Positions 15,868 to 24,395 of a stretch of 64,000 nucleotides of DNA are shown here, in pieces. The stretch is from Gordonia sediminis (GTDB taxonomy: Bacteria > Actinomycetota > Actinomycetes > Mycobacteriales > Mycobacteriaceae). The DNA lies in assembly GCA_004193205.1 (NCBI GenBank), contig RZUM01000001.1:329009-393008 (forward strand). The letters are read 5' to 3'. Position 1 is the stretch's first letter. The number at the start of each line of letters is the position of its first letter. The position numbers and the translations under genes were made by a program. Below the pieces are notes generated by a model, which had not been told where the DNA came from, made no database searches, and worked only from the letters and a program-made list of their open reading frames with translations.

Positions 15868-17258
15868 CCGCGGCGACCTATCACAACGCGCTCGTGTTGC
15901 CGGTGGCCGGTGACCAGCCCTGGTTCTGGGGCTGGTTGTCGGTCGACGACGACGGCCGGATCTCCGGGATGGGCGAGGGCTCACCGCCGCCGGACGCACC
16001 ACTGCCCCACCACAATCTCGAAGGTCGCTTTCTGGCCCCGGGTTTCGTGTCGGCACACAGCCACATCTACACCGGAGGGATGCGCGGCGTCGCCGCGAGC
16101 AGCCCCCTGTACGAATGGGTGTCGCTCAACAGTCAGATGCTCCTCGGCGCCGAGGCCGACGACCTGTACTGGATGACGCTGGCAGGCGGGCTCGATCATC
16201 TGTCGTGCGGGATCACGTCGGTGTACAACTTCACCCAGTCGCGGGTGATCGCGATCTTCGACTACGAGCGCTCGGTGCTACGCCCCGAACGGGTGCACTC
16301 GCCGGAGTTCGTCACGCGTCAGGTCGACGGTCTGGCCGCATCGGGCATCCGGTTCGTCACCAGTGTGCGGCTCGACGACGAGCAGCTCCCCGAAGGCGAC
16401 GCGATTGCCGGGTTCGACGCGGTGATGAACCACCTCGACACCGTGCCGGCGGACCAGAATCTGGGCGGCTCGGTGTACGGCGCCGTGCAGTGGTCGTCGT
16501 CGCCGGTGACCGCCGAACATGAACGCGCCCTGATGAATCGCCACGGCATCACCAATCAGGCGCACTTCGTGGAGACCGCCGAGCAGATCGACATCCAGCA
16601 GGCGAAGTTCGACTGGTACGACGCCGCCGGCGTGCTGGGCCCCGATTTCGCGTTCGGGCACTTCGTGCATCCCACCGAGACGATGGTGTCGCGGGTCCGC
16701 GAGACCGGTTCGTCGGTGGTCTGGCAGCCGATGTCCAACGGACGGCTCGGTTCCGGTATCGCCGACATCCCGCGCCTGCTGCGCGACTCGGTGACCGTCG
16801 GTATGGGTGTCGACGACCAATCCTGTACGGACGTCTCGGATCCGTTCGAGAACATGCGAACCGGGCTGTTCCTGCAGCGAGGGCTGCACAGCGATGCATC
16901 GATTCTGTCGCCGGCGAATGTCCTGGCGCTGCACACCATCGGTTCCGCTGCGGCCATCGGCGTGGCCGACCGCGTCGGTTCGCTGGAGGTCGGCAAGTTC
17001 GCCGACCTGCTGGTGGTCGATCCGCGCTCCCCGCACTCCGGCCCCATCTGGGATCCCGTCGCGACCTACGTGCTCGGATGCGGGCTACGGAACCTGAGCC
17101 AGGTCATCGTCGGCGGCACATCAGTGTGGAGCCGCGAGACCGACCACCCGCTGCGCGCGCAGGCGGATGACGAACTCACACAACGCATGATCGCCTCGGC
17201 CGCCGCGTCGGGCATTCACCCCGCGTGGCCGCCGTCGGTATCAAGAAGGGAGACGTAG
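15864..17258 (+). CDS. Amidohydrolase (TRZ/ATZ/deaminase type)
   Basis: 464 aa, normal length. Metal ligands are visible: H-x-H in 'APGFVSAHSHIYTGG', a His in 'NQAHFVET', a second His in 'GHFVHPTE' and the catalytic Asp in 'VGMGVDDQSCTD'. C-terminal beta domain ends 'GKFADLLVVDPRS'. The family deaminates or dechlorinates heterocycles or hydrolyses cyclic amides with zinc or iron. Coupled by ATGA to the PNPOx gene before it and by one base to the cupin gene after it. Together with a creatininase relic these genes suggest use of a nitrogenous ring compound; inference only. Confidence 0.88.
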   Translation: MTAATYHNALVLPVAGDQPWFWGWLSVDDDGRISGMGEGSPPPDAPLPHHNLEGRFLAPGFVSAHSHIYTGGMRGVAASSPLYEWVSLNSQMLLGAEADDLYWMTLAGGLDHLSCGITSVYNFTQSRVIAIFDYERSVLRPERVHSPEFVTRQVDGLAASGIRFVTSVRLDDEQLPEGDAIAGFDAVMNHLDTVPADQNLGGSVYGAVQWSSSPVTAEHERALMNRHGITNQAHFVETAEQIDIQQAKFDWYDAAGVLGPDFAFGHFVHPTETMVSRVRETGSSVVWQPMSNGRLGSGIADIPRLLRDSVTVGMGVDDQSCTDVSDPFENMRTGLFLQRGLHSDASILSPANVLALHTIGSAAAIGVADRVGSLEVGKFADLLVVDPRSPHSGPIWDPVATYVLGCGLRNLSQVIVGGTSVWSRETDHPLRAQADDELTQRMIASAAASGIHPAWPPSVSRRET

Positions 17259-17695
17259 TGTCCGACGCGCCCGTCGTCGTCGATGTCGAGGGCCTCGTCG
17301 GCTACAAGATCAGTCCCGGCGACACGGTCACCCTCGCGGTCCTGTCCGGTCCGGTGACCTCCGGGTCGGATACCACCGTGTGCCTGGAGATCTGGGAGCC
17401 ACTGGGTGCCCAACCACCCAACAGTCACGCCGATTCCACCGAGACCTTCGTCATCGTGGCCGGTGACGGTGTCGCCTACTCCGACGAGCACGAGCGTTCG
17501 GTGTCGGCGGGCACGGTCATCGTGTTGCCGAAGGGATCGGTGCACCGGATCGTCAACACCTCGACGACCGACAAGATGTACGCGATCACGGTGATGGAGC
17601 GCGACGGCGGGTTCGAGGACATGATCCTGCGCGGCACTCGTGTATCGCTGTCTGACGAGGACCGTGAGGTGATTGCCCGGATGCCGGTGGTGTAA
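17258..17695 (+). CDS. Cupin-domain protein
   Basis: 145 aa from GTG 17258, which overlaps the TAG of the amidohydrolase by one base and has AAGGGAG six bases upstream. One cupin fold: motif 1 'PNSHADSTETFVIVAG' and motif 2 'VIVLPKGSVHRIVN' hold the His and Glu ligands of a metal site. Likely a small dioxygenase, isomerase or binding protein of the operon. No catalytic role can be assigned. Confidence 0.8.
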   Translation: MSDAPVVVDVEGLVGYKISPGDTVTLAVLSGPVTSGSDTTVCLEIWEPLGAQPPNSHADSTETFVIVAGDGVAYSDEHERSVSAGTVIVLPKGSVHRIVNTSTTDKMYAITVMERDGGFEDMILRGTRVSLSDEDREVIARMPVV

Positions 17696-17931
17696 CAACT
17701 TCGATGGCGACGCGCCGGACCGCGAGCAGACGGCGATCCGTTCGAGACGCTGATCAGTCCCAGGGCCGCTCCCAGGTTCAATCCCGGGTGCAGTTGCCCA
17801 GCAGCCGCCGCGTCCGCGAGATTCTTGCCAAAAGGTGCAATATCGCGCCGCAGCGCTTGCCGGCGTGTGCGAATCGGCTCCCGGCATCTGACTCATGTTG
17901 CGTGTCGACGCGGCCGCGTAGTCGGACATCG
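17696..17931. other. Gap with possible gene remnant
   Basis: No intact gene. On the minus strand one frame reads 'DIAPFGKNLADAAAAGQLHPG' and continues with a protein-like composition for about 40 codons before degenerating; the preceding frame reads 'MSDYAAASTRNMSQMPG'. This could be the relic of a gene once downstream of the CoA-transferase gene, but I cannot name the family. Confidence 0.3.
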
Positions 17932-19137
17932 TCAGTGCGAGCTCGCGGTCGCCGGCGACCGCGGCGAGGACCCGATCGCAGCGAACTCCCCAAGCACCTC
18001 GCCGGTATGCTCACCGTGCCGAGGGGGTGCCGTCCGCAGCGGCGGCCGAACACCGGAATAGCTGACGGGAAAACCAATCTGGCGCAGTTCCCCGTTGTGG
18101 TGGGCGACGGTGCCGACCATACCGATGGCCTCGGTGTGCGGGTCGTCGTAGATCTCGTCGAGGTGGCGGATCGGGGACACCGGTACACCGTGCTGCTTGA
18201 GCAGAGTGACCCAGTGCTCAACGGTCTCGGCGGTGAAGACCTCGGACAGGATGGCTGCGAGCCGTTCCCGATTCTGGACGCGGTCCCGGTTGCGCCAGAA
18301 CTCCTCGCACTGCGCCAACTCGGGGCGACCGATGGCGGTGCACAACGCATCCCAGAGTGCGTCGTTGCCGACTGCGATCACGAAATACCCGTCGATGGCC
18401 GGGAATGCCTGGTAGGGAGCCAGATTCGGGTGCGCCGAGCCGAGTCCGTGCGGACGGATACCGTCGGCGAAGTAGTTCGTGGCCCAGTTGACGTGCATGG
18501 CCAGCTGGCATTCGAACAGCGACGTCGTGACGTACTGCCCGCGGCCGGTGCGGGCCCGTTCGACGAGGGCCGACAGCACACCGATGACGCCGAACAGCCC
18601 GGCGCCGAGGTCGCCCATCGCGTAGCCGGCCTTCATGGGGGCGCCGCCGGGGTCGCCGGTCAGCGACATGAGCCCGCCCGCCGCCTGGGCGACCATGTCG
18701 TAGCCCGGTTCGTCGCGCAGCGGTCCTTCCTCGCCGAAGGCGGAGATGTGCAGCACCACCAGCTGCGGGTGGCGGCCGGAGAGTTCGCGATAGTCGAAGA
18801 TCTTCTGCAGGCTGCTGCCCGGCCGGAAGTTCTCCACCACGACGTCGGCGTCCTCCAGCATGCGGTCGATGAGCCGCTGGCCCTCTTCGGTTTTCAGGTC
18901 GACGGTGACCGATTTCTTGCCGCGGTTGACGGCCAGATAGTAGGTGGCGTCGTCCCCGACGAAGGGTGGTCCCCAACTGCGGGTCGGGTCGCCGCCATCG
19001 GGGTGTTCGATCTTGATGACCTCGGCGCCGAGGTCGGCGAACGACATCGTCGCGTACGGGCCGGCGAGGATCTTGGAGAGGTCGATGACCTTGATTCCGG
19101 CCAGTGGTGCGGGTCCGGTGGATGTGTCGGTGTTCAT
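17932..19137 (-). CDS. CaiB/BaiF-type (family III) CoA-transferase
   Basis: 401 aa. Family III signatures: 'LAGIKVIDLSKILAGPYATM', 'DLGAEVIKIEHPDGGDPTRSW', 'VNRGKKSVTVDLK', and 'GYDMVAQAAGGLMSLTG', whose Asp is the catalytic acyl-anhydride residue. It moves CoA between acids. It overlaps the stop of the upstream acyl-CoA dehydrogenase gene (ATGA), so activation of an acid and dehydrogenation of its CoA ester are co-produced. The C-terminal ~20 residues are low-complexity Ser/Ala. Confidence 0.9.
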   Translation of the reverse strand: MNTDTSTGPAPLAGIKVIDLSKILAGPYATMSFADLGAEVIKIEHPDGGDPTRSWGPPFVGDDATYYLAVNRGKKSVTVDLKTEEGQRLIDRMLEDADVVVENFRPGSSLQKIFDYRELSGRHPQLVVLHISAFGEEGPLRDEPGYDMVAQAAGGLMSLTGDPGGAPMKAGYAMGDLGAGLFGVIGVLSALVERARTGRGQYVTTSLFECQLAMHVNWATNYFADGIRPHGLGSAHPNLAPYQAFPAIDGYFVIAVGNDALWDALCTAIGRPELAQCEEFWRNRDRVQNRERLAAILSEVFTAETVEHWVTLLKQHGVPVSPIRHLDEIYDDPHTEAIGMVGTVAHHNGELRQIGFPVSYSGVRPPLRTAPPRHGEHTGEVLGEFAAIGSSPRSPATASSH

Positions 19138-20837
19138 CGGTGTGCTCCTGCGAGTGCGCGCGGTGCCGCCGCACGTGCGGTGTCGGGGTCGACGTCGGTG
19201 CCGTCGACGATGGCGTCGAGGTGGTCGATGGCCGCGACGGCTGGTTCTCCGTCGAGCCCGGTCAGGTAGGCGTTGGCCACCAGCAGCGATCGATGGCCGC
19301 CGCCCGAGGCGATGCGGTGGGCGGCGATGTCGTAGAGGAGGGTGGCCATCACCGCGCGGGCGAGGTCGTCGGTGTATCGGGCGCAGGCGATCTGGGCTGC
19401 ATTGTCGTCGCCGGCCAGGAGATCGTCGCCGCGGGCGGCCAGCCGGTGCCAGCGTTCCTCGAGCACTGCGGCACCCGGTTCACAGTCGGGTCCAAGATCG
19501 GCGAGCACGGCGAGCATCGCCGTGGCGAGGTGCCGATGCGCTTGCTGTTTACGCATGCACCGCAGCACGTCGAGGGCGATGACGTTGGATGAGCCCTCCC
19601 AGATCGAACCGAGATGTGCGTCGCGGACGAGTTTGGCGAATCCCCATTCCTCGATGTAGCCGTTGCCGCCGCGGATCTCCATCGCCTCGCCGGTGACCGT
19701 CCGGGCCCGTTTGCACACATGGTGTTTCGCGATCGGGGTGAGGATGCGGATCAGGGTGCGGGCGTCGTCGTCACCGGTGTCGGCGCGCTGCAGGCAGTCG
19801 GCGCTGTACCCGACGAGTGTGAGTGAGGCCTCGGCGTCGAGGAGCAGCGGCAGCAGGGTGGCGCGCATGAGCGGCTGCTCGAACAGGGCCTTGCCGAACA
19901 CGACGCGCTCTCGGGTGTGTTCGACGGCGTCGCGGACTGCGCGGCGCATCAGCGCGGTCGACCGCATTGCGTTGGACAGGCGCGAGGTGTTGACCATTTC
20001 GGCCATCTGCCGGAAGCCGCGGTCGAGTTCGCCGACCTGGATGCCGTACGCACCGTCGAGGGTGACCTCGCCGCTCGGCATCGATCGGGTGCCGAGCTTG
20101 TCCTTGAGCCGGTCGATGGTGTAGCTGTTGCGGGTGCCGTCCGGAAGTCGCTTGGGCACCATGAACATGCCCACTCCGCGCGTCGAGTTCTCGGCTCCGC
20201 CGGGGAAGCGGGCGAGGGTGATGATGACGTCGGCGTCGGGGTTGGAGGCGAACCACTTCTTGCCGCTCAGCCGCCACGTGTCACCGTCACGGACCGCGGT
20301 CGTCGAGGTCTGGGCGATGTCGGTGCCGGCCTGCGGTTCGGTCATGAACATCGCGCCGGTCCTCGCGGTGGCCGGGTCGGTGGAGGTGAGCGCGTCGACC
20401 CAGGGTCGGAATGTCTCCGGATCGCCGAACATTCGCAGTGTCCGCGCGGCGGCGTCGGTCATCGAGACCGGACAGGCCAGACCGAACTCGGACTGGACGA
20501 ACAGATACGACGCCAGGTATTTGGCCAGGTGCGGTGGCTTTGTGCTCCATCCGTGGATCGGTTTGTGCGACAGCGCCGACAGCCCGTAGTCGTGGTAGGC
20601 GGCGCTACACAGCTCACGGTAGGCGGGGTGGTAGTCGATCTCATCGATGCGGTTGCCGTCGCGGTCGAACTGACGTAAGGCCGGCGGGTTCTGGTCGGCG
20701 ACGGCGGCCAGCTCCGTGAGTCGTTCGGCGTCGTCGTCGAGACGGGTCAGCAGGGCGTCGGTGAGGTCGCGGTCGGCGGCGGGAATCCAGCGGTCGACGA
20801 CGGCCTGCAGTGCAGGATCACGGTGTGCGTAGGTCAT
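19134..20837 (-). CDS. Acyl-CoA dehydrogenase, AidB-like long form
   Basis: 567 aa, against about 380 for standard acyl-CoA dehydrogenases. The FAD-binding core is clear ('FMTEPQAGTDIAQTSTTAV', 'WRLSGKKWFASNPDADV', 'YTIDRLKDKLGTRSMPSGEV', 'EIRGGNGYIEEWGFAKLVRD'), and the large N- and C-terminal additions fit the AidB/isovaleryl subgroup. It is the middle gene of an operon: MHS transporter, then this gene after 26 bp, then a CoA-transferase with ATGA overlap. Substrate unknown; the family also includes DNA-alkylation-protection proteins, but the operon argues for acyl-CoA catabolism. Confidence 0.87.
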   Translation of the reverse strand: MTYAHRDPALQAVVDRWIPAADRDLTDALLTRLDDDAERLTELAAVADQNPPALRQFDRDGNRIDEIDYHPAYRELCSAAYHDYGLSALSHKPIHGWSTKPPHLAKYLASYLFVQSEFGLACPVSMTDAAARTLRMFGDPETFRPWVDALTSTDPATARTGAMFMTEPQAGTDIAQTSTTAVRDGDTWRLSGKKWFASNPDADVIITLARFPGGAENSTRGVGMFMVPKRLPDGTRNSYTIDRLKDKLGTRSMPSGEVTLDGAYGIQVGELDRGFRQMAEMVNTSRLSNAMRSTALMRRAVRDAVEHTRERVVFGKALFEQPLMRATLLPLLLDAEASLTLVGYSADCLQRADTGDDDARTLIRILTPIAKHHVCKRARTVTGEAMEIRGGNGYIEEWGFAKLVRDAHLGSIWEGSSNVIALDVLRCMRKQQAHRHLATAMLAVLADLGPDCEPGAAVLEERWHRLAARGDDLLAGDDNAAQIACARYTDDLARAVMATLLYDIAAHRIASGGGHRSLLVANAYLTGLDGEPAVAAIDHLDAIVDGTDVDPDTARAAAPRALAGAHR

Positions 20838-20863
20838 TGTGTGTCTTTCGGTTCAGGCGGTGC

Positions 20864-22234
20864 TCAGGCGACGGCGGGTTCGAGTCGCGCGGACGCGGGT
20901 GCGGTCTCGCGGTCGGGTCGCAGCAGCACACGCATGCAGATCAGCGACAGCAGCACGTATCCGAGGCCGAGGGCGACGACCGGCCAGATCGATCCGGACC
21001 TGGTGAGCAGGAATTGGCTGACCATCGGCGCGGTTCCGGCGAAGATCGCCGTCGACACCTGATAGGCGAGCGAGATACCGGTGTAGCGGATGTGGGTCGG
21101 GAACCGTTGGGCGAGAATGCCGGCCAGCGCCGAGTAGTACATGGAGTGCGGTGCGGTGGCCAGGGCCATACCGATGATCGCCAGGGTCAGCGACCCGGTT
21201 TTCACCAGCAGGAACATCATGGGGAGCAGGACGAGTTCGGGGAGCAGGATGATCGCGACGGCACGTCGCGGGTTCATGCGGGTGGCCAACACCGCGCCGA
21301 ACGGCTGGACGATCACCTGTACGACCAGTGAGATCGTGACGACCAACAGGAACTCGCTGCGACCGTAGCCGAGATCCGCTGTCGCCCAGGAGAGTGCGAA
21401 GGTCGTCTTGATGTACGTGATGGCCACGCCGGCGACCACGGCGCCGATGCCGAGGAGAACCTTGCCCGAATGAGCGCGCAGTACCTCGACGATGGGGATG
21501 CGGTTTCGTTCCTGGGCTTGGACGGCCGTGCGCATTTCCGGGGTCTCGGAGATCGTGAGCCGGATGTAGAGCGCCACCGCGACCAGCACCGCCGACCCGA
21601 GGAACGGAATGCGCCACCCCCAACTTTCGAAGACGGAATCCGACAGCACCGACAACCCCAGAAACGCCATCGTCGCAAGCAGATTGCCGACCGGCGACCC
21701 CTGTTGGGCGAACGCGCCGTAGAGAACCTTCTTGTCCTGGGGTGCGAACTCGGTGGCGATGAGTACCGCGCCGCCCCATTCGCCGCCCATCGCGACGCCC
21801 TGGAGCACGCGCAGCAGCACGAGCAGGATCGGCGCCCAGACGCCGATGGTCGCGTAGGTCGGCAGCAGTCCGACACCGACGGTGCCGGCCCCCATCAGGG
21901 CCAGGGTGACGATGACGGCGTTCTTGCGGCCGAACTTGTCGCCGAAATGTCCGAAGACGACGCCGCCGAGCGGCCGGGCGATGAATCCGACCGCGAAGGT
22001 CGCGAACGCAGCGAGCGTGCCGACGGCGGGCGAGGCGTCGGGAAAGAACAGACGGCCGAGCACGAGCGCCGACGCGGTGCCGTAGATGTAGAAGTCGAAC
22101 CATTCGATAGTGGTGCCGACGAAGGCCGTGACGCCGGCGCGGCGAGCCTGTCGCACGTCATGACGTGGTGGCTCGGCGGCGTTCCGGTTCGGGTCGGAGC
22201 CGCCCGGGTCGGCGGTCGGTGCTGATGAGGTCAC
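20864..22234 (-). CDS. MFS transporter, metabolite:H+ symporter (MHS) type
   Basis: 456 aa with 12 predicted membrane helices. The MHS hallmark 'GTTIEWFDFYIYGTASAL' in TM1 and 'RPLGGVVFGHFGDKFGRKN' after TM2 are both present; relatives import shikimate, proline/betaine, citrate or aromatic acids with protons. First gene of the operon with an acyl-CoA dehydrogenase and CoA-transferase, so it probably imports the acid these enzymes handle. A LysR gene is divergent, 139 bp away. Confidence 0.9.
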   Translation of the reverse strand: MTSSAPTADPGGSDPNRNAAEPPRHDVRQARRAGVTAFVGTTIEWFDFYIYGTASALVLGRLFFPDASPAVGTLAAFATFAVGFIARPLGGVVFGHFGDKFGRKNAVIVTLALMGAGTVGVGLLPTYATIGVWAPILLVLLRVLQGVAMGGEWGGAVLIATEFAPQDKKVLYGAFAQQGSPVGNLLATMAFLGLSVLSDSVFESWGWRIPFLGSAVLVAVALYIRLTISETPEMRTAVQAQERNRIPIVEVLRAHSGKVLLGIGAVVAGVAITYIKTTFALSWATADLGYGRSEFLLVVTISLVVQVIVQPFGAVLATRMNPRRAVAIILLPELVLLPMMFLLVKTGSLTLAIIGMALATAPHSMYYSALAGILAQRFPTHIRYTGISLAYQVSTAIFAGTAPMVSQFLLTRSGSIWPVVALGLGYVLLSLICMRVLLRPDRETAPASARLEPAVA

Positions 22235-22330
22235 ATCGTCCTCCCTCTGCTGTGGCGCGCTGTTCGGCGCTGATGTGGTGAGACCTCCATCACTCTGCGA
22301 TCGCTATCATGTAAAGTCCAGGACCTAATC

Positions 22331-22346
22331 CCACATAACTATGTGG
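22331..22346. promoter_or_regulatory. Palindrome upstream of LysR gene
   Basis: CCACATA-AC-TATGTGG is a perfect inverted repeat of 7-bp arms. It lies 27 bp before the LysR start and 97 bp from the divergent transporter start. LysR proteins bind interrupted dyads in such spacers, so this is a good candidate for autoregulation. Confidence 0.6.
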
Positions 22347-22373
22347 AATGTCGGATACAAAGGTGGCTGACCT

Positions 22374-23267
22374 GTGGAGTTGCGGCAAATCCAGGCGTTC
22401 CTCGCGGTCGCGGACGAGCTGCACTTTGGACGTGCAGCCGCCAAGCTGCACATCGCCCAGTCACCGTTGAGTCAGATGATCCGGGCTCTCGAGAAGGACC
22501 TGGGCGTCGAACTGTTCGTCCGGACGACGCGGTCGGTGCAGCTGTCGGCGGCAGGGTCGGCGCTGCTCGGCCCGGCACGCATCATCGAGGCCCAGACGCA
22601 CGCGGCCCGCGTGGTCACGCGTGCGACGGCGGCGGGCGAGACGGGGATCGTGCGGATAGGGTTCGGTGGCGCCAGTGGCTACGTGGCGTTGTCTGCACTG
22701 ACCCGGGAGATGGCCGAACAGTACCCGGGGATTCACCTGGACCTCCGCCCGCAGACGTACTCCGGCGAGGTGGTGACACTGCTCGACGACGGTGCCATCG
22801 ACATGGGGATCGTCGCCCTGCCGGTGGAACCGGATCTATCGACGGTGACAGTGAGAACCGAGGGGCTGGTGGTAGCGCTCCCCGACGCGCATCGGCTGGC
22901 CACACAGGAGCGTGTGTCGGTGGCCGACCTGCTCGACGAACCGTTCGTCGTCTATCCGTCCGCGCACGGTTCCAAGGTGCGTGACGCGACGTTCGCGCTG
23001 TGCTCGGCCGCCGGGTTCGTCCCGCAGATCGCCCGGGAGGCACCGGATCCGTACAGCCTGCTCGCGCTGGTCGGTGTGGGAATCGGCGTGGCGGTGGTAG
23101 TGGAGGCGACTACGCACATCACGGTCGACGGCGTGACCTACCGACCCATCGACGGAGCCGTTCCCGAACTGCGAATTGCCTTGGCGTGGAGAACGGATCG
23201 GATGTCGCCCGCGGTGGGGCGGGTGGTCGATGTGGTGCGTCAGGGAAACGCCGGTCTCGCCTGCTGA
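22374..23267 (+). CDS. LysR-type transcriptional regulator
   Basis: 297 aa from a GTG start. The N-terminal winged HTH is typical ('MELRQIQAFLAVADELHFGRAAAKLHIAQSPLSQMIRALE' region) and the C-terminal part is a periplasmic-binding-like effector domain. The subgroup with 'ELHFGRAA' often controls aromatic or small-acid catabolism. The divergent transporter-dehydrogenase-CoA-transferase operon is the likely target, by the usual layout. Confidence 0.9.
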   Translation: MELRQIQAFLAVADELHFGRAAAKLHIAQSPLSQMIRALEKDLGVELFVRTTRSVQLSAAGSALLGPARIIEAQTHAARVVTRATAAGETGIVRIGFGGASGYVALSALTREMAEQYPGIHLDLRPQTYSGEVVTLLDDGAIDMGIVALPVEPDLSTVTVRTEGLVVALPDAHRLATQERVSVADLLDEPFVVYPSAHGSKVRDATFALCSAAGFVPQIAREAPDPYSLLALVGVGIGVAVVVEATTHITVDGVTYRPIDGAVPELRIALAWRTDRMSPAVGRVVDVVRQGNAGLAC

Positions 23268-23272
23268 ATGCG

Positions 23273-23674
23273 TCAGCGATCCCGGTCCAACAGCGCGTAC
23301 CCCAGGATGATGAACGCCATCAGCGACGACATCGCCACCAGAAAGCTCGACCCGGCCACCGCGGTGCCCGACATCGACATCGGCACTACCGCGCCCAGCA
23401 CCGAGATTGCGACCATCAGCAGACACAGGCGGCTGACCAACCCCCAGGCGACGGGCGCGCGCGACGCGAGCAAGACCAGCGCAACATAGCCGAAGGTGTT
23501 CACCGATCCGATCATGGCGACGACGACGGGGCTGCTGTCCACTCCGATCGTCATCGGAATCGCCGACAAAACGATCGTGGATACTGCGCCGACGAGCCCG
23601 AGCCCCATGATGAGCATTCTGTCGAGGTGGCCGCGATCGTGCGTCGGACCGTGGAGCGAACTGTCACCGGGCAC
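23273..23674 (-). CDS. Small four-helix membrane protein
   Basis: 133 aa from GTG 23674, preferred because GAGG lies seven bases upstream; an in-frame GTG at 23701 lacks a ribosome-binding site. After a polar N-terminus come four hydrophobic segments ('MGLGLVGAVSTIVLSAIPM', 'MIGSVNTFGYVALVLLA', 'LCLLMVAISVLGAVVPM', 'SSLMAFIILGYALL'). No known motif. It is convergent with the LysR gene, five bases apart. Function unknown. Confidence 0.6.
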   Translation of the reverse strand: MPGDSSLHGPTHDRGHLDRMLIMGLGLVGAVSTIVLSAIPMTIGVDSSPVVVAMIGSVNTFGYVALVLLASRAPVAWGLVSRLCLLMVAISVLGAVVPMSMSGTAVAGSSFLVAMSSLMAFIILGYALLDRDR

Positions 23675-23714
23675 TGCACACCTCTTCGCCGACCTCGCCA
23701 CGCTGCGCGCGGCC

Positions 23715-23734
23715 GATCATCACCGTTGATGATC
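23715..23734. promoter_or_regulatory. 20-bp perfect palindrome upstream of the membrane-protein gene
   Basis: GATCATCA-CCGT-TGATGATC: 8-bp arms, 4-bp centre, 40 bp upstream of the probable start at 23674. Likely operator; the binding protein is unknown. The rest of the gap to 24100 holds TACATT (a possible -10) at about 23900 and an AGGAGG before an ATG at 23990, discussed with the secreted protein. Confidence 0.45.
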
Positions 23735-24100
23735 GTCTCCTCGATTATCCACCCGACGACGCTGAGGCGTGGCCGTTCTGTGGGAAGAAGAATCGGGACG
23801 GACCCGGATTCAGACCGACGATCCGCGGGCATCGGCGTGCCCGGGTATGGTTCGTCCTCGTCGTCAAATGAATACTGCTGTCGCGCAGCCCAATTAGGCT
23901 ACATTGGTAAGGAGTTCTTCGAAAGAGTAACCGGCCGTGTATGACTCGGTGCGCTCGAGGGCGGAACGCATCGGCCATCAGGAGGACGCATGTCAGATTC
24001 GATGAGAAAGCACATATGCTTCTCAGCCGGTTTTCACATTGGTCCGCGATTCTATACGTGGCCGCAATCACACACACACGAAACCCGGAAGGTGTCCACA

Positions 24101-24331
24101 ATGCTACGAACCGCCCCACTGAAGGCAATCATCCTGGGAGCCGCCATATCCGGTCTCACGGTGGTGGGAGCGGGAGTCGCGGCGGCGGACACCGAAATGG
24201 CGCTCAGCCAGAACGGCGGAAGTACCATTAGCGCCACCGCCACCGCCACCGGCACCGGCACCGGCACCGATTACGGTCGCGGCACGACCCGCTCGGACAA
24301 TTCTCCGGGGACTGCCGGCGGATTGTCCTGA
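24101..24331 (+). CDS. Small secreted protein with Gly/Thr repeat
   Basis: 76 aa. A clear Sec signal peptide: 'MLRTAPLKAIILGAAISGLTVVGAG' with a likely cleavage after 'VAAA'. The mature part is ~45 aa with a run of alternating Thr with Ala or Gly encoded by tandem hexamers. GGAAGGTG precedes the ATG. An in-frame ATG at 23990 has a stronger AGGAGG, but would put 37 polar residues before the signal peptide, so it is less likely. No function known. Confidence 0.65.
   Translation: MLRTAPLKAIILGAAISGLTVVGAGVAAADTEMALSQNGGSTISATATATGTGTGTDYGRGTTRSDNSPGTAGGLS
24233..24268 (+). repeat. Six tandem G(C/G)CACC hexamers
   Basis: Three GCCACC units followed by three GGCACC units lie in frame within the secreted-protein gene and encode Ala-Thr then Gly-Thr pairs. 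Unit gain or loss would keep the frame, changing only the length of the mature peptide. Confidence 0.8.
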
Positions 24332-24395
24332 TAGAGGCCTGCCAAACTGACCGGTCCGGCCGCGTGGCACCGCCGAACACGGCAAGATCGTCGAC

